Origin: Candidatus Vesicomyidisocius sp. Agig_15_S12
Lineage (GTDB): Bacteria > Pseudomonadota > Gammaproteobacteria > PS1 > Pseudothioglobaceae
Assembly (NCBI GenBank): GCA_021730225.1
Contig: CP072532.1
Location: 517,230-581,229, forward strand
Direction of reading: 5' to 3'
DNA length: 64,000 nt
Part shown: positions 8,520 through 19,314 of the stretch, piece by piece
How positions within the stretch are numbered: position 1 is the first letter of the stretch
Layout: the number at the start of each line of letters is the position of its first letter
Notes under the pieces: model-generated
Seen by the model: only the letters and a program-made list of their open reading frames with translations
Told to the model about the DNA's origin: nothing
Databases searched by the model: none
Made by a program: the position numbers and the translations under genes

Positions 8520-11267
8520 ATGGAAAAAACTTACAATCCAGAACAAATTGAAGCAAAATTTCGATTACTTTGGGAAGATAAAAATCTATTTTCTTCTAAT
8601 TCAAACACTACTAACAAAAGTGCATACTGCATTATGCTACCACCACCAAATGTTACCGGCTCTTTACATATGGGACACGCATTTCAACATACAATTATGG
8701 ACATATTAACGCGTTATCATCGTGCTAATGGAGAACAAACCCTTTGGCAGCCAGGTACAGACCATGCAGGTATTGCCACACAAATGGTAGTTGAACGTCA
8801 GTTAGCAACACAAGATATCACTCGTCATGAGATTGGTCGTGAAAAATTCACTCAAAAAATTTGGGACTGGAAAGCACAATCTGGTAGCACAATCACATCG
8901 CAAATGCGGCGCTTAGGCTTTTCAGTAGATTGGGAGAAAAATAGATTTACAATGGATAATGGCTTGTCTAACGCCGTTAAAAAAGTATTCATACAACTCT
9001 TTAAAGAAGGATTAATTTATCGGGGTAAACGTTTGGTTAATTGGGACCCGATATTACACACTGCTGTATCTGATCTTGAAGTAATTAACACTGAAGAGCA
9101 AGGCTCACTTTGGTACATACGTTACCCTATTACCAATACTAATGAAGTGATGATTGTTGCAACCACACGCCCTGAAACTATGCTAGGTGATAGTGCCATT
9201 GCTGTGCATCCTAAAGATAAACGTTATACGCATTTGATCGGTAAAACCATTGATTTACCCCTAACCAACCGAAAAATTCCAATCATTAAAGATGATTATG
9301 TCGATATGAAATTTAGTACAGGATGTGTTAAAATCACTCCCGCCCATGATTTTAACGACTATGAAGTGGGATGTCGCCATAATTTAGATGTTATTAATAT
9401 CTTAACTGATGATGCTAAAATTAATAATGAGATTAATAGTGCCTACACAGGTATGGATAGATTTAAAGCTCGTAAGCAAATCATTCAAGATTTAGATAAT
9501 CAGGGTTTACTAGAGAAAATTAAGCCGCATAAATTAATGATACCACGGGGCGATAGAACACATGCAATTATTGAGCCTTATTTAACCGATCAATGGTTTG
9601 TTAAAATAAAACCATTAGTCCAACCTGCCATTGATGCAGTTAAAAATAAAGATATTCGTTTTATTCCTGAAAACTGGAGTAAAACTTACTTTAACTGGAT
9701 GAACAATATCCAAGATTGGTGCATCTCTCGCCAAATTTGGTGGGGACATCGTATTCCTGCGTGGTATGATGATAAAGGTAATATCTTTGTTGCAGACTCA
9801 CTTAAACAAGCACAAAAACAAGCAGGAGAAGGCATAACACTCATTCAAGATAAAGATGTACTTGATACTTGGTTCTCCTCGGCTTTATGGCCATTTTCAA
9901 CTCTAGGTTGGCCAGAAAAAACACCTGATTTATCTCGTTTTTATCCAACTAATGTGCTAGTCACTGGCTTTGATATTATCTTTTTTTGGGTTGCTCGTAT
10001 GATTATGTTTGGACTTAAATTTACAGGAAAAGTACCTTTTCAAGATATTTATATTACCGGATTAATCAAAGATGGGCAAGGACAAAAAATGTCCAAATCT
10101 AAAGGGAATGTGCTTGATCCAATTGATTTAATCAATGGTATTACATTAAAAAACTTACTTAAAAAACGTACACAAGGATTAATGCAATTTAAAATGGCAG
10201 AAAAAATAAAAAAACAAACTAGAAAAGAATTTGCTAATGGTATTCCCGCTTTTGGCGCTGATGCATTACGCTTCACTTTCGCTACCTTGGCTTCTTTTAG
10301 TTGCGATATAAAATTTGACCTAAAGCGTGTTGAAGGTTATCGAAATTTTTGCAATAAACTTTGGAATGCTTCACGTTTCGTATTAATGAATCTTAAAGGT
10401 AAAACTATTGATACTGATGCACATTTATCAATAGCTGATAAATGGATTCTATCTCGTTTACAAAATACAAAAATAAATGTTGAAAAGCATTTATCTGACT
10501 ATCGCATTGATTTAATGAGTCAAACTTTATATGAATTTATTTGGCATGAGTATTGCGATTGGTATCTTGAATTATCCAAGCCTTTATTACAAAATAATAT
10601 AACCAAAACAGGTACACAAACTACTTTAATCAAAGTACTAAGCGAAATAATAATTTTATTACACCCTATCATTCCGTTTATTACTGAGGAAATATTTGAG
10701 CAATGTAATGTAATTACAGGCCATGATAACACAAGTTTAATAATTCAATCTTACCCAAAAGTAATTAATAATTTAATATCCGCTAAAGCAGAAGCAGAAA
10801 TTCAATGGCTACAAACCTTTATTTTAAGAATTCGACAAATTCGTGGTGAAATGAATATTTCACCTTTAAAATGGTTGCCTTGTTTTATACAAAACTTTAA
10901 CTCCAAGGATGAACAATATCTAACTAGTAACATAAATATTTTAAATTCACTAGCAAAAATAGAAAGTATTAGTAAACTAGCAACTACCGAACAAGCACCA
11001 GAATCAGCTACCGCCTTAGTTAATGATATGAAAATCTTCATTCCACTAGCTGGATTAATTGATAAAAGCCAAGAAATATTTCGCCTTAATAAAGAAATAA
11101 GAAAGTTAGAAAAGATGAAAAGTCAGTTTAAGAGTAAATTAGACAATGAGAAATTTATAAAAGGCGCGCCTAAAATAATCATTAATATAGAAAAAGAAAG
11201 ATTAGCTACAACACTATCCGCTATTCATGATTTTAATAATCAACTTAACAAGATATCCAACTTATGA
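8520..11267 (+). CDS. valS: Valyl-tRNA synthetase
   Basis: A 915-residue class I aminoacyl-tRNA synthetase, normal length. The HIGH motif is HMGH at 50-53 within PPPNVTGSLHMGH, and KMSKS is at 523-527 followed by GNVLDP. The segment LLKKRTQGLMQ after KMSKS is typical of ValRS and separates it from IleRS and LeuRS. An editing domain lies between these, and the C-terminus ends with a coiled-coil arm (about residues 845-910) that contacts tRNA. It charges tRNA-Val in the cytoplasm; a tRNA-Val(GAC) gene is at 42142. It overlaps the next gene by 4 bases. Confidence 0.97.
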   Translation: MEKTYNPEQIEAKFRLLWEDKNLFSSNSNTTNKSAYCIMLPPPNVTGSLHMGHAFQHTIMDILTRYHRANGEQTLWQPGTDHAGIATQMVVERQLATQDITRHEIGREKFTQKIWDWKAQSGSTITSQMRRLGFSVDWEKNRFTMDNGLSNAVKKVFIQLFKEGLIYRGKRLVNWDPILHTAVSDLEVINTEEQGSLWYIRYPITNTNEVMIVATTRPETMLGDSAIAVHPKDKRYTHLIGKTIDLPLTNRKIPIIKDDYVDMKFSTGCVKITPAHDFNDYEVGCRHNLDVINILTDDAKINNEINSAYTGMDRFKARKQIIQDLDNQGLLEKIKPHKLMIPRGDRTHAIIEPYLTDQWFVKIKPLVQPAIDAVKNKDIRFIPENWSKTYFNWMNNIQDWCISRQIWWGHRIPAWYDDKGNIFVADSLKQAQKQAGEGITLIQDKDVLDTWFSSALWPFSTLGWPEKTPDLSRFYPTNVLVTGFDIIFFWVARMIMFGLKFTGKVPFQDIYITGLIKDGQGQKMSKSKGNVLDPIDLINGITLKNLLKKRTQGLMQFKMAEKIKKQTRKEFANGIPAFGADALRFTFATLASFSCDIKFDLKRVEGYRNFCNKLWNASRFVLMNLKGKTIDTDAHLSIADKWILSRLQNTKINVEKHLSDYRIDLMSQTLYEFIWHEYCDWYLELSKPLLQNNITKTGTQTTLIKVLSEIIILLHPIIPFITEEIFEQCNVITGHDNTSLIIQSYPKVINNLISAKAEAEIQWLQTFILRIRQIRGEMNISPLKWLPCFIQNFNSKDEQYLTSNINILNSLAKIESISKLATTEQAPESATALVNDMKIFIPLAGLIDKSQEIFRLNKEIRKLEKMKSQFKSKLDNEKFIKGAPKIIINIEKERLATTLSAIHDFNNQLNKISNL

Positions 11268-11923
11268 ATTTAATTAAGTATTTATTATTAACACCCATAC
11301 TATTTGGCACAATTATGTCAAATGTTAACGCTAAATCATTTGTCTATATCACTGACCAGGTAGATATCCCGATGCGAGAAGATAAAAACTTTAGTAATAA
11401 CATAATACGGTCTTTTTCTTCTGGAGAAAAATTATATATCTTGAAAGCTACTAAAGACGGATGGACTCAAGTTAAATATAAAAACTTAATAGGTTGGGTT
11501 ATATCAAGATATTTGTCTAATAATCCACCAGCAAGAGTAAAGCTAGACAAGCTTAAAAAAAAATATAACTCCAACCAATTACTAAGTATTAAACAAGATA
11601 AAAGAAATAAAATACTGGAAAAGCAAGTTAAAATGCTAAAAAATCAAAATACCAAGCTTTTTATACAAAAGAACAAATCTAAAGCTGAAAAACAACACAT
11701 TGAAAAAATCTATAAAGATGCACTACAACTTGAACATTCTAACGAAAAACTTTCTACAAAAATATTACAACTAAAAGCCGAGATTAAAATTTTAGAAAAT
11801 AACAACACCGCCACACAAAATTATAGTTCTAGAAACTGGTTCATTACAGGTGGTTTAGTGTTATTATTTGGCGTAATAATAGGTCTCATTCTTTCAAATT
11901 TTGTTAACCGTAGGAGATATTAA
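11264..11923 (+). CDS. SH3-domain protein, YgiM-like, with C-terminal membrane anchor
   Basis: A 219-residue envelope protein: signal peptide 1-23 (cleavage near SNVNA), a bacterial SH3 domain at about 27-90 (MRED.NFSNNI, then GW..V.Y....GWV), a charged coiled coil at about 95-178, a transmembrane helix at about 190-212 ([14 protein letters not shown]), and a basic tail NRRRY. This order matches the TIGR04211/YgiM family, thought to act at the cell wall, possibly with peptidoglycan; the exact role is unknown. It is coupled by 4-base overlap to valS and by 1 base to guaB. Confidence 0.8.
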   Translation: MNLIKYLLLTPILFGTIMSNVNAKSFVYITDQVDIPMREDKNFSNNIIRSFSSGEKLYILKATKDGWTQVKYKNLIGWVISRYLSNNPPARVKLDKLKKKYNSNQLLSIKQDKRNKILEKQVKMLKNQNTKLFIQKNKSKAEKQHIEKIYKDALQLEHSNEKLSTKILQLKAEIKILENNNTATQNYSSRNWFITGGLVLLFGVIIGLILSNFVNRRRY

Positions 11924-13383
11924 TGAATTTACTAAAAACCGCATACACATTTGATGACGTATTATTAGTACCAGAATACTCAAAAATCATACCAAAAAAA
12001 GTAAACCTAATAACACAATTAACTAAAAATATCACTCTTAACATACCTATTCTTTCAGCAGCAATGGATACTGTCACTGAATCTAAACTAGCTATCGCCA
12101 TTGCTCAAGAAGGTGGGATTGGCATCATTCATAAAAATATATCAGTAGAGAAGCAGGCTAATGAGGTTCACCGTGTCAAACGTTTTGAATCAGGTATTAT
12201 TAAAGAACCAATCACTATATCACTAAAAGCAACTATTGCTGATGTTCTTAAAATGCAGCAACAATATAATATTTCTGCCTTACCTGTAGTTGAAGGTAAC
12301 ACTATTAAAGGCTTAGTTACAAGTAGAGATGTAAGATTCGAAACCCGTTTGAACGAATTAGTTAAAAATATCATGACCCCACAAAACAAATTAATTACCG
12401 TTCAAGAAGGTACAAACATAAACAAAGTAAGATTATTATTGCAAAAGCATCGTATTGAACGTATCATTATCACTGATGATGTATTTAACCTAAAAGGTAT
12501 GATTAATGTAAGCGATATTCAAAAATCAACAGATTTTCCCAATGCATGTAAAGACTCAGAAGAACGTTTACGTGTAGGTGCTGCTGTTGGTGTTGGTACT
12601 GGTACAAGCAAGCGTATTGACGCACTTATTGAAGCAGGTGTAGATGTCATTGTTATTGACACTGCTCATGGACACTCTCAAGGTGTACTTAATAGAGTTA
12701 AAGAAACTAAAAACAAACATCCAAAAGTGTCTATTATTGCTGGTAATATCGCCACAGGCGAAGCAGCACTTGATTTAGTCAAAGCAGGTGCAGATTGCGT
12801 AAAAGTAGGTATTGGTCCAGGTAGTATTTGCACTACTCGTATTGTTGCTGGTGTCGGTATACCCCAAATCAGTGCTATTTCAGAAGTGGCTGATGCACTC
12901 AAAGACACAGGTATACCACTAATCGCTGATGGTGGTATACGTTATTCTGGTGACATTGCAAAGGCATTCGCTGCTGGCGCATATTGCGTTATGTTAGGCT
13001 CAATGCTAGCAGGTACTGAAGAATCTCCAGGTGAAGTTGAACTTTACCAAGGTCGTTCTTATAAATCTTATCGTGGCATGGGTTCATTGGGCGCAATGAA
13101 CCAAGCACACGGTTCATCTGATCGATATTTTCAATCAGACTCAAAAGCCGATAAACTAGTACCAGAAGGAGTCGAAGGCCGTGTTCCATTTAAAGGTTCT
13201 ATACGTCCTATCATTCACCAAATGATTGGTGGTGTTAAATCTTCTATGGGTTACATTGGTTGTGATACATTAGAAAAAATGCGTACAAACTCACAATTCG
13301 TACAAATTACCTCAGCAGGCATGGTCGAATCTCATGTTCATGATGTATCTATTACAAAAGAAGCGTCAAATTATCATCAATAA
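11923..13383 (+). CDS. guaB: IMP dehydrogenase
   Basis: A 486-residue enzyme converting IMP to XMP with NAD, the committed step of GMP synthesis. It has the N-terminal strand YTFDDVLL.P, a pair of CBS domains inserted at about residues 90-200, the catalytic loop GPGSICTTR with C303, the IADGGIR phosphate-binding segment and the flap region YRGMGS. Length matches other proteobacterial GuaB. The ATG shares the final A of the preceding TAA (TAATG). guaA does not follow. Confidence 0.97.
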   Translation: MNLLKTAYTFDDVLLVPEYSKIIPKKVNLITQLTKNITLNIPILSAAMDTVTESKLAIAIAQEGGIGIIHKNISVEKQANEVHRVKRFESGIIKEPITISLKATIADVLKMQQQYNISALPVVEGNTIKGLVTSRDVRFETRLNELVKNIMTPQNKLITVQEGTNINKVRLLLQKHRIERIIITDDVFNLKGMINVSDIQKSTDFPNACKDSEERLRVGAAVGVGTGTSKRIDALIEAGVDVIVIDTAHGHSQGVLNRVKETKNKHPKVSIIAGNIATGEAALDLVKAGADCVKVGIGPGSICTTRIVAGVGIPQISAISEVADALKDTGIPLIADGGIRYSGDIAKAFAAGAYCVMLGSMLAGTEESPGEVELYQGRSYKSYRGMGSLGAMNQAHGSSDRYFQSDSKADKLVPEGVEGRVPFKGSIRPIIHQMIGGVKSSMGYIGCDTLEKMRTNSQFVQITSAGMVESHVHDVSITKEASNYHQ

Positions 13384-13981
13384 CCATCAGACTTTCTCAT
13401 CAATATTTTTTTGTTTGTTTAGCTAAACAAGTACCATAAAAATAATCCATTTTGAGAAGTTTATGAACAAGAATTTTTAACCAATTATAAATAGAAAAAA
13501 CCAATATTAATTAAACTTAATTTAGAAAAATACCAACTTCGGCCTCAACCCCCCCTAATTCTACCAAACCATATTAGACTAAACCATTACAAAATCTAAT
13601 AAATCATCTTTTGATACTTGAGTTTATGACTATTTACAGCGGTAAAATTATTTACTGAGAAAGTTATTATTGCCTTTAACTAATTCAAATAATAAATTAC
13701 CCAATAAACACAAAATTCTAGCTACTTTAACATGATGCCGATTTTGCTACTTGTGAAATTGCCATAATGAATACAAGCTGTATTAAATTCATTCATAAAT
13801 TAAAGATTTAATAAGTATAATAATTTAGTGTTATGGTTTAATTTAACGTAAGTTTTATATAAAATGTGTTCATTATAAGCAAAGAGGAATCTACTTATTT
13901 TAAAGATTTGAATATATTTCAAATAAAGCTTATTAGGTTCAAACCATAAACTTCTTTTTTAATTTTTATTTGGAGATTCTC
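13384..13981 (+). other. Gene-free stretch upstream of pnp
   Basis: 598 bases without a recognisable gene. rpsO, the usual upstream partner of pnp, is not present. A run of seven C at 13549-13555 is unusual in such AT-rich DNA. On the minus strand short open pieces (YGLVELGGVEAEVGIFLN) may be a relic, but I cannot name it. No firm promoter is claimed. Confidence 0.4.
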
Positions 13982-16075
13982 ATGGGTATGAATATCAAAA
14001 CAAAAAGCTTCACTATGGGCAAGCACATAGTGACATTAGAAACAGGACGTATTGCTAGACAAGCACACGGTGCAGTACTGGCAAGTATGGATGACACGCA
14101 AGTATTGGTAACCGTTGTTAGCTCTAAAAAAACAAGACCTGGACAAGATTTTTTTCCTCTATCTGTTGATTATATTGAAAAAACTTACGCAACCGGAAAA
14201 ATTCCTGGTAGTTTTCTAAAACGTGAAGCAAGACCTAGTGAAAAAGAAACTCTAACATCTAGATTAATTGATCGTACTATTCGCCCACTATTTCCAAATG
14301 GTTTCATGAATGAGATACAAGTACTTATTACCGTTGTTTCTGCCAATTCTGAAGTTAATCCAGACATTATTTCAATGTTAGGTGTATCTGCTGCACTAAG
14401 TATTTCTGGTGTGCCATTTAGTAGACCAATTGGCAGTTCTCGTGTTGGCTATTCTAATGGTAAATATATTCTTAATCCAACTTATATTGAGTTAACTAAT
14501 TCAGATTTGGACATGGTGGTTGCAGGCACTGATGAAGCAGTACTAATGGTAGAATCAGAAGCTAATGAACTTTCTGAAGAAATTATGTTAGGTGCAGTTA
14601 TATATGCACATGAACAATATCAAGTTGCTATTACCAATATTGCTGAATTTACCACTGAGGTGGGTATACAAAAATGGGACTGGATAGCGCCTATAACTAA
14701 TGAAGTTTTATTAAGTGATATCAAATCAAAATTTGGCAAAAAAATTAACAAAGCCTACCAAATCAAGGAAAAACTTGACCGTCACGCCAAAATTGATAAA
14801 ATCAGAATAGCTGCAATTGAAGCGTTGGAAAATGAAAATGAAAACGGAAATTCTGCTGAAGAAGTTAGCAAATACTTTAAAGAGGTTGAAAAGTCAACCG
14901 TACGTGAGCGCATCTTAAATAATGATTCTCGTATTGATGGTCGTAATAATGAAACTGTTCGTGAGTTAAAGATTGAAACAGGTATTCTAAAGAATACACA
15001 TGGCTCTGCTTTATTTACTCGTGGTGAAACACAAGCCTTAGTTGTAACCACTTTAGGCCCTAAGAGTGATGCTCAGTTAATTGAAAAATTAGAATATTCC
15101 GAGCGTCAAAATAATTACTTCTTGTTACATTACAACTTCCCGCCATATTGTGTGGGCGAAACTGGTCGCTTAGCTACAATTAAGCGTCGTGAGATTGGTC
15201 ATGGTCATCTAGCACGCCGAGGTATCACTGCTTGCTTACCTTCAATTGAAGAATTCCCATACACAGTGCGTGTAGTTTCTGAAATTACCGAATCCAATGG
15301 CTCTAGTTCTATGGCTAGTGTTTGTGGTTCATCATTATCATTAATGGATGCAGGTGTACCAATAAAAGCACCAGTAGCAGGCATTGCAATGGGGTTAGTT
15401 AAAGAAGATGATAGATTTACCGTATTAACTGATATTTTAGGGGATGAAGATCACTTAGGTGATATGGATTTTAAAGTAGCAGGGACATCACGTGGAATCA
15501 ATGCATTACAAATGGACATTAAAATCCATGGCATTACCCATGAAATTATGGAGATCGCTCTAAAACAAGCCAAAGAGGCAAGATTAAATATTTTAGGTCA
15601 AATGAACCAAGTTATTTGTGAACCTAATACGTCAAACAAAAATACACCTAAAACTACCATTATTAAAATTCAAACTGATAAGATTCGTGATTTAATTGGC
15701 AGAGGAGGAGAAACCATTAAAGGTATCATATCAACTTCTTGTGCTAGTATTGATGTAGATGATAGTGGTAATGTTAATATTTTTTCCAATAACCAAAAAT
15801 CCTTTGATACAGCAGTGCAAATGGTAAAAGATGTAACTGCTATACCTGAAGTGAATAAAGTTTACACAGGTAAAGTTGTTAAAATTGTTGAGTTTGGGGC
15901 TTTTATTAAAATCATGCCTAACCAAGATGGTTTACTACATATTTCTGAAATTTCTCATGAACGTGTTGAAAAAGTAAAAAATCACCTCAGAGAAGGTGAT
16001 AAAATTGATGTAAAAGTTATAGGTTTAGATAGAGGTCGTATTAAATTATCTCGTAAAGTTTTATTAGAAAAATAA
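13982..16075 (+). CDS. pnp: Polynucleotide phosphorylase
   Basis: A 697-residue 3'-5' phosphorolytic exoribonuclease that degrades mRNA, usually with RNase E (rne is at 37446). It has two RNase PH-like domains separated by a helical segment, the second core containing [11 protein letters not shown] and RREIGHG.LARR. These are followed by a KH domain ([15 protein letters not shown], about residues 560-575) and an S1 domain ([15 protein letters not shown]...[10 protein letters not shown], about 620-690). ATG 13982 is preceded at 6 bases by GGAG; the TTG at 13970 lies before that ribosome site and is not the start. Confidence 0.96.
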   Translation: MGMNIKTKSFTMGKHIVTLETGRIARQAHGAVLASMDDTQVLVTVVSSKKTRPGQDFFPLSVDYIEKTYATGKIPGSFLKREARPSEKETLTSRLIDRTIRPLFPNGFMNEIQVLITVVSANSEVNPDIISMLGVSAALSISGVPFSRPIGSSRVGYSNGKYILNPTYIELTNSDLDMVVAGTDEAVLMVESEANELSEEIMLGAVIYAHEQYQVAITNIAEFTTEVGIQKWDWIAPITNEVLLSDIKSKFGKKINKAYQIKEKLDRHAKIDKIRIAAIEALENENENGNSAEEVSKYFKEVEKSTVRERILNNDSRIDGRNNETVRELKIETGILKNTHGSALFTRGETQALVVTTLGPKSDAQLIEKLEYSERQNNYFLLHYNFPPYCVGETGRLATIKRREIGHGHLARRGITACLPSIEEFPYTVRVVSEITESNGSSSMASVCGSSLSLMDAGVPIKAPVAGIAMGLVKEDDRFTVLTDILGDEDHLGDMDFKVAGTSRGINALQMDIKIHGITHEIMEIALKQAKEARLNILGQMNQVICEPNTSNKNTPKTTIIKIQTDKIRDLIGRGGETIKGIISTSCASIDVDDSGNVNIFSNNQKSFDTAVQMVKDVTAIPEVNKVYTGKVVKIVEFGAFIKIMPNQDGLLHISEISHERVEKVKNHLREGDKIDVKVIGLDRGRIKLSRKVLLEK

Positions 16076-16177
16076 TTTTTACAAACCCAAATGAATAGTT
16101 CTTGCACATGAGAAAAATATTGTTATACAAGTAATTTTAGTTTTATTATAGTTTATTTCCGTCTTTTTCTACTAGTT

Positions 16178-18829
16178 TTATACTGTCATTGGATTAGGTT
16201 TACTGATATTAAGCTTATATTTTTGAATCGCTTTTGTAAAAATTGAAATTTCAATCTCACCTTCATCTGAAAGCGCTTTCAATGCTACTATTGTTATGTA
16301 TTTAGCATTAACTTCAAAAAATTCTCTAAGTGCAGCTCTTGAATCAGAACGACCAAAACCATCTGTTCCTAATACTTCGTATCGATTAGGAACATACTTA
16401 CGTACTTGCTCGGCAAAATTACGCATGTAGTCAGTTGCTACAATTATTGGCCCATTGACGTCTTCTAAACATTTTGTAATATAAGGTACTTGTGTAATAC
16501 CGCTTGTATTAAAACGATTTATTCTATCAATAGCTTGCGCTTCACGTGTTAATTCATTAAAACTTGTCACTGACCAAATACTGGATTTCACACCCCAGTC
16601 ATCAGCCAACATTTTTGCAGCTTTTTCCACCTCTCTTAAAATAGTTCCAGAACCCATTAATTGTACTTCTATCATACTATTACCAATGGTTTTTAATTTA
16701 TACATGCCTTTAATAATACCTTGTTCAGAATTTTTTGGCATTTCTGGGTGAGTATACAACTCATTCATTACAGTTATGTAATAAAAAATATTTTCATGTT
16801 TTTCATACATTCTATAAAGACCAGAATGGATAATTACCATCAATTCGTACCCATAAGTTGGGTCATAAGAAATACAATTTGGAATAGTATTTGCCACTAA
16901 TTGAGAGTCGCCATCTTGATGCTGTAAACCTTCACCATTGAGTGTTGTACGTCCTGCAGTGCCACCAATTAAAAACCCTTTAGCCTGCATATCTCCAGCC
17001 GCCCAAATCAAATCCCCTACACGCTGGAAGCCAAATTTAGAGTAATAAATATAAAATGGGATCATGGTAGTGTTATGCGTTGCATAAGCTGTAGCAGCTG
17101 CAATCCAATCAGAAATTGCACCTGCTTCATTAATTCCTTCTTGTAACACTTGACCTTTTTTATCTTCCTTATACCACATAACTTTATCTGAATCTTCAGG
17201 TTCATAAAGTTGCCCAGAAGAAGAATAGATACCTAACTGCCTAAACAAACCTTCCATACCAAAAGTACGCGCCTCATCAGGAATAATTGGGACAATTTTA
17301 GGTCCTAACTGCTTATCACGAACTAATAATGTTATAACTCGGTTAAATACCATTGTGGTTGACATTTTACGGTCTCCACTTGATTTTAATAACTTTTCAA
17401 ATACATTCAGTTTAGGTATTTTTATTTGTTCTAAATCAAACGCACGTACTGGCAAAGAGCCTCCCAGTTTCTTACGTTTAGCACGCATATAAACCATTTC
17501 TTCACTATCAAATGCTGGCTTATAAAAATTTAAAGCCTTAACATCTTCTTCAGTAACTGGAACATCAAAGCGTTTAGCAAAAATTTCAACTTGTTTTAGT
17601 CCTATTTTTTTTTGTGAGTGGGTAGTATTTTGTCCTTCACCAGCCTCACCCATACCATAACCTTTAACTGTTTTAGCTAAAATAACAGTTGGTTTATCAC
17701 GACATGCTTTAGCCGAATGATAAACTTGAAATACCTTATAAGGATCATGGCCACCACGATCAAGATGATAAATTTCATCATCACTCATATCTTCAACCAT
17801 TGCTAATAATTCAGGATACTTACCAAAAAAATGTTTACGTACATAAGCACCATCTTTAGCTTTATAAGCTTGATACTCGCCATCCACCACTTCTTCCATG
17901 CGTTTTTTTAAAAGTCCTTGAGTATCTTTAGCAAATAATTCGTCCCATTTACCACCCCAAATAACTTTAATCACATTCCAACCAGAACCGTGAAATACAC
18001 CTTCTAATTCTTGAATAATTTTTCCATTACCACGTACAGGACCATCAAGGCGCTGAAGATTACAATTAATAACAAAAATAAGATTGTCTAATTTTTCACG
18101 ACCTGCCATTGAAATAGCGCCTAATGCTTCTGGCTCATCAGTTTCACCATCACCTAAATATGCCCAAACAGTACGCTTATCAGTTTGTTTAATTTCACGG
18201 TGATGCAGATATTTCATAAATCGTGCTTGAAAAATTGCCATAATTGGACCCAACCCCATTGAAACTGTTGGAAATTGCCAAAAATCTGGCATTAACCATG
18301 GATGAGGATAAGAAGATAACCCCTCCTTTCCAACTTCTTGACGAAATTTAAGCATCTGGTCCTCAGTAATACGTCCTTCTAAATAAGCACGGGAATAAAT
18401 ACCTGGAGATATATGCCCTTGAAAGAAGACAAGATCTGCACCCTGATGTGCATCAGGCCCACGATAAAAATGATTAAAACCAACTTCATATAAAGTTGCA
18501 CTTGATGCAAATGAAGCAATATGTCCACCCAAATCATACGGCAACTGATTAGCCTTTACTACCATTACCATGGCATTCCAACGGACAATAGCTGAAATTC
18601 TTTCCTCAATATCTTCATTAATATCAGTTACAACTTCTTTTTCTTTAGAAATACTGTTAAGGTAAGAGGTATTAACATCTGTTGGTAAATCTATTCCTTC
18701 GTGATACGCCATGTCCATTAATTGATTTAACAAAAACTTAACACGATCATCACCTTCAATACGAACAACAGATTTAAAAGCTTCTAGCCATTCTTGGGTT
18801 TCCAAAGGGTCAATATCTTGAACTGACAT
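16178..18829 (-). CDS. aceE: Pyruvate dehydrogenase E1 component, homodimeric
   Basis: An 883-residue thiamine-diphosphate enzyme (E. coli AceE is 887) that decarboxylates pyruvate and passes the acetyl group to the E2 lipoyl domain. The ThDP/Mg motif GDGETDEPE...NCNLQRLDGPV, the HH-type segment YRGPDAHQGADLVFFQGH and the C-terminal GTDGFGRSDSR segment are intact. aceF and lpd are not next to it. The start MSVQDIDPLETQEW matches the family. rseC lies upstream on the same strand across 60 bases. Confidence 0.97.
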   Translation of the reverse strand: MSVQDIDPLETQEWLEAFKSVVRIEGDDRVKFLLNQLMDMAYHEGIDLPTDVNTSYLNSISKEKEVVTDINEDIEERISAIVRWNAMVMVVKANQLPYDLGGHIASFASSATLYEVGFNHFYRGPDAHQGADLVFFQGHISPGIYSRAYLEGRITEDQMLKFRQEVGKEGLSSYPHPWLMPDFWQFPTVSMGLGPIMAIFQARFMKYLHHREIKQTDKRTVWAYLGDGETDEPEALGAISMAGREKLDNLIFVINCNLQRLDGPVRGNGKIIQELEGVFHGSGWNVIKVIWGGKWDELFAKDTQGLLKKRMEEVVDGEYQAYKAKDGAYVRKHFFGKYPELLAMVEDMSDDEIYHLDRGGHDPYKVFQVYHSAKACRDKPTVILAKTVKGYGMGEAGEGQNTTHSQKKIGLKQVEIFAKRFDVPVTEEDVKALNFYKPAFDSEEMVYMRAKRKKLGGSLPVRAFDLEQIKIPKLNVFEKLLKSSGDRKMSTTMVFNRVITLLVRDKQLGPKIVPIIPDEARTFGMEGLFRQLGIYSSSGQLYEPEDSDKVMWYKEDKKGQVLQEGINEAGAISDWIAAATAYATHNTTMIPFYIYYSKFGFQRVGDLIWAAGDMQAKGFLIGGTAGRTTLNGEGLQHQDGDSQLVANTIPNCISYDPTYGYELMVIIHSGLYRMYEKHENIFYYITVMNELYTHPEMPKNSEQGIIKGMYKLKTIGNSMIEVQLMGSGTILREVEKAAKMLADDWGVKSSIWSVTSFNELTREAQAIDRINRFNTSGITQVPYITKCLEDVNGPIIVATDYMRNFAEQVRKYVPNRYEVLGTDGFGRSDSRAALREFFEVNAKYITIVALKALSDEGEIEISIFTKAIQKYKLNISKPNPMTV

Positions 18830-18889
18830 AATAATGCATAATTTATTTTAAAAAAACCAATTATCCCAAAATTATTATATCTTTAGAGT

Positions 18890-19258
18890 CTACTTTACAA
18901 AATATTTAATAAATACAAATGAGACAAAAAAACCACTCAAAGCAAATACAATTTGTCCCATTTCATTAACTGTATATAAAATACTACCTAATATTCCGCT
19001 AATAAATAACGATAACAGTGGTAGTATGTAAAGTTGAAAAGCACGTAAAAATAATTTACTTGAAGAAATTTCTAATGTTACAAAATCACCAGCTGAAATA
19101 TCATCTCGATATGGCTTGTTAAACACAGAATAATGATTAGTCAATATCCCTATACCACAAATACTACTTGCTTCGCAACTATGACACCCACTTGAGCGAT
19201 TAACTTCGAGTGTCATCATTTCATTATCAATTGCAATAACTTTAAACTGTTCTTTCAC
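18890..19258 (-). CDS. rseC: RseC/MucC-family membrane protein
   Basis: A 122-residue protein with the family layout: N-terminal cytosolic part with a cysteine cluster (C25, C28, C34 in CHSCEASSICG), then two transmembrane helices at about residues 72-92 and 97-117. RseC/MucC proteins are linked to sigma-E control and to reduction of the SoxR iron-sulfur cluster; no rseAB or sigma-E gene is present in this window, so its role here is open. The start overlaps nothing and is followed divergently by the phosphomannomutase gene. Confidence 0.8.
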   Translation of the reverse strand: MKEQFKVIAIDNEMMTLEVNRSSGCHSCEASSICGIGILTNHYSVFNKPYRDDISAGDFVTLEISSSKLFLRAFQLYILPLLSLFISGILGSILYTVNEMGQIVFALSGFFVSFVFIKYFVK

Positions 19259-19314
19259 TTAATTAGTCTTTGTGTTTAAAATAAAGGCTTTATTGTACGC
19301 TATCTTATTGAATT

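Noticed and set aside
13970..13981. pnp start at TTG 13970
   Set aside because: The GGAG ribosome site lies within this extension; ATG 13982 follows at the correct spacing.
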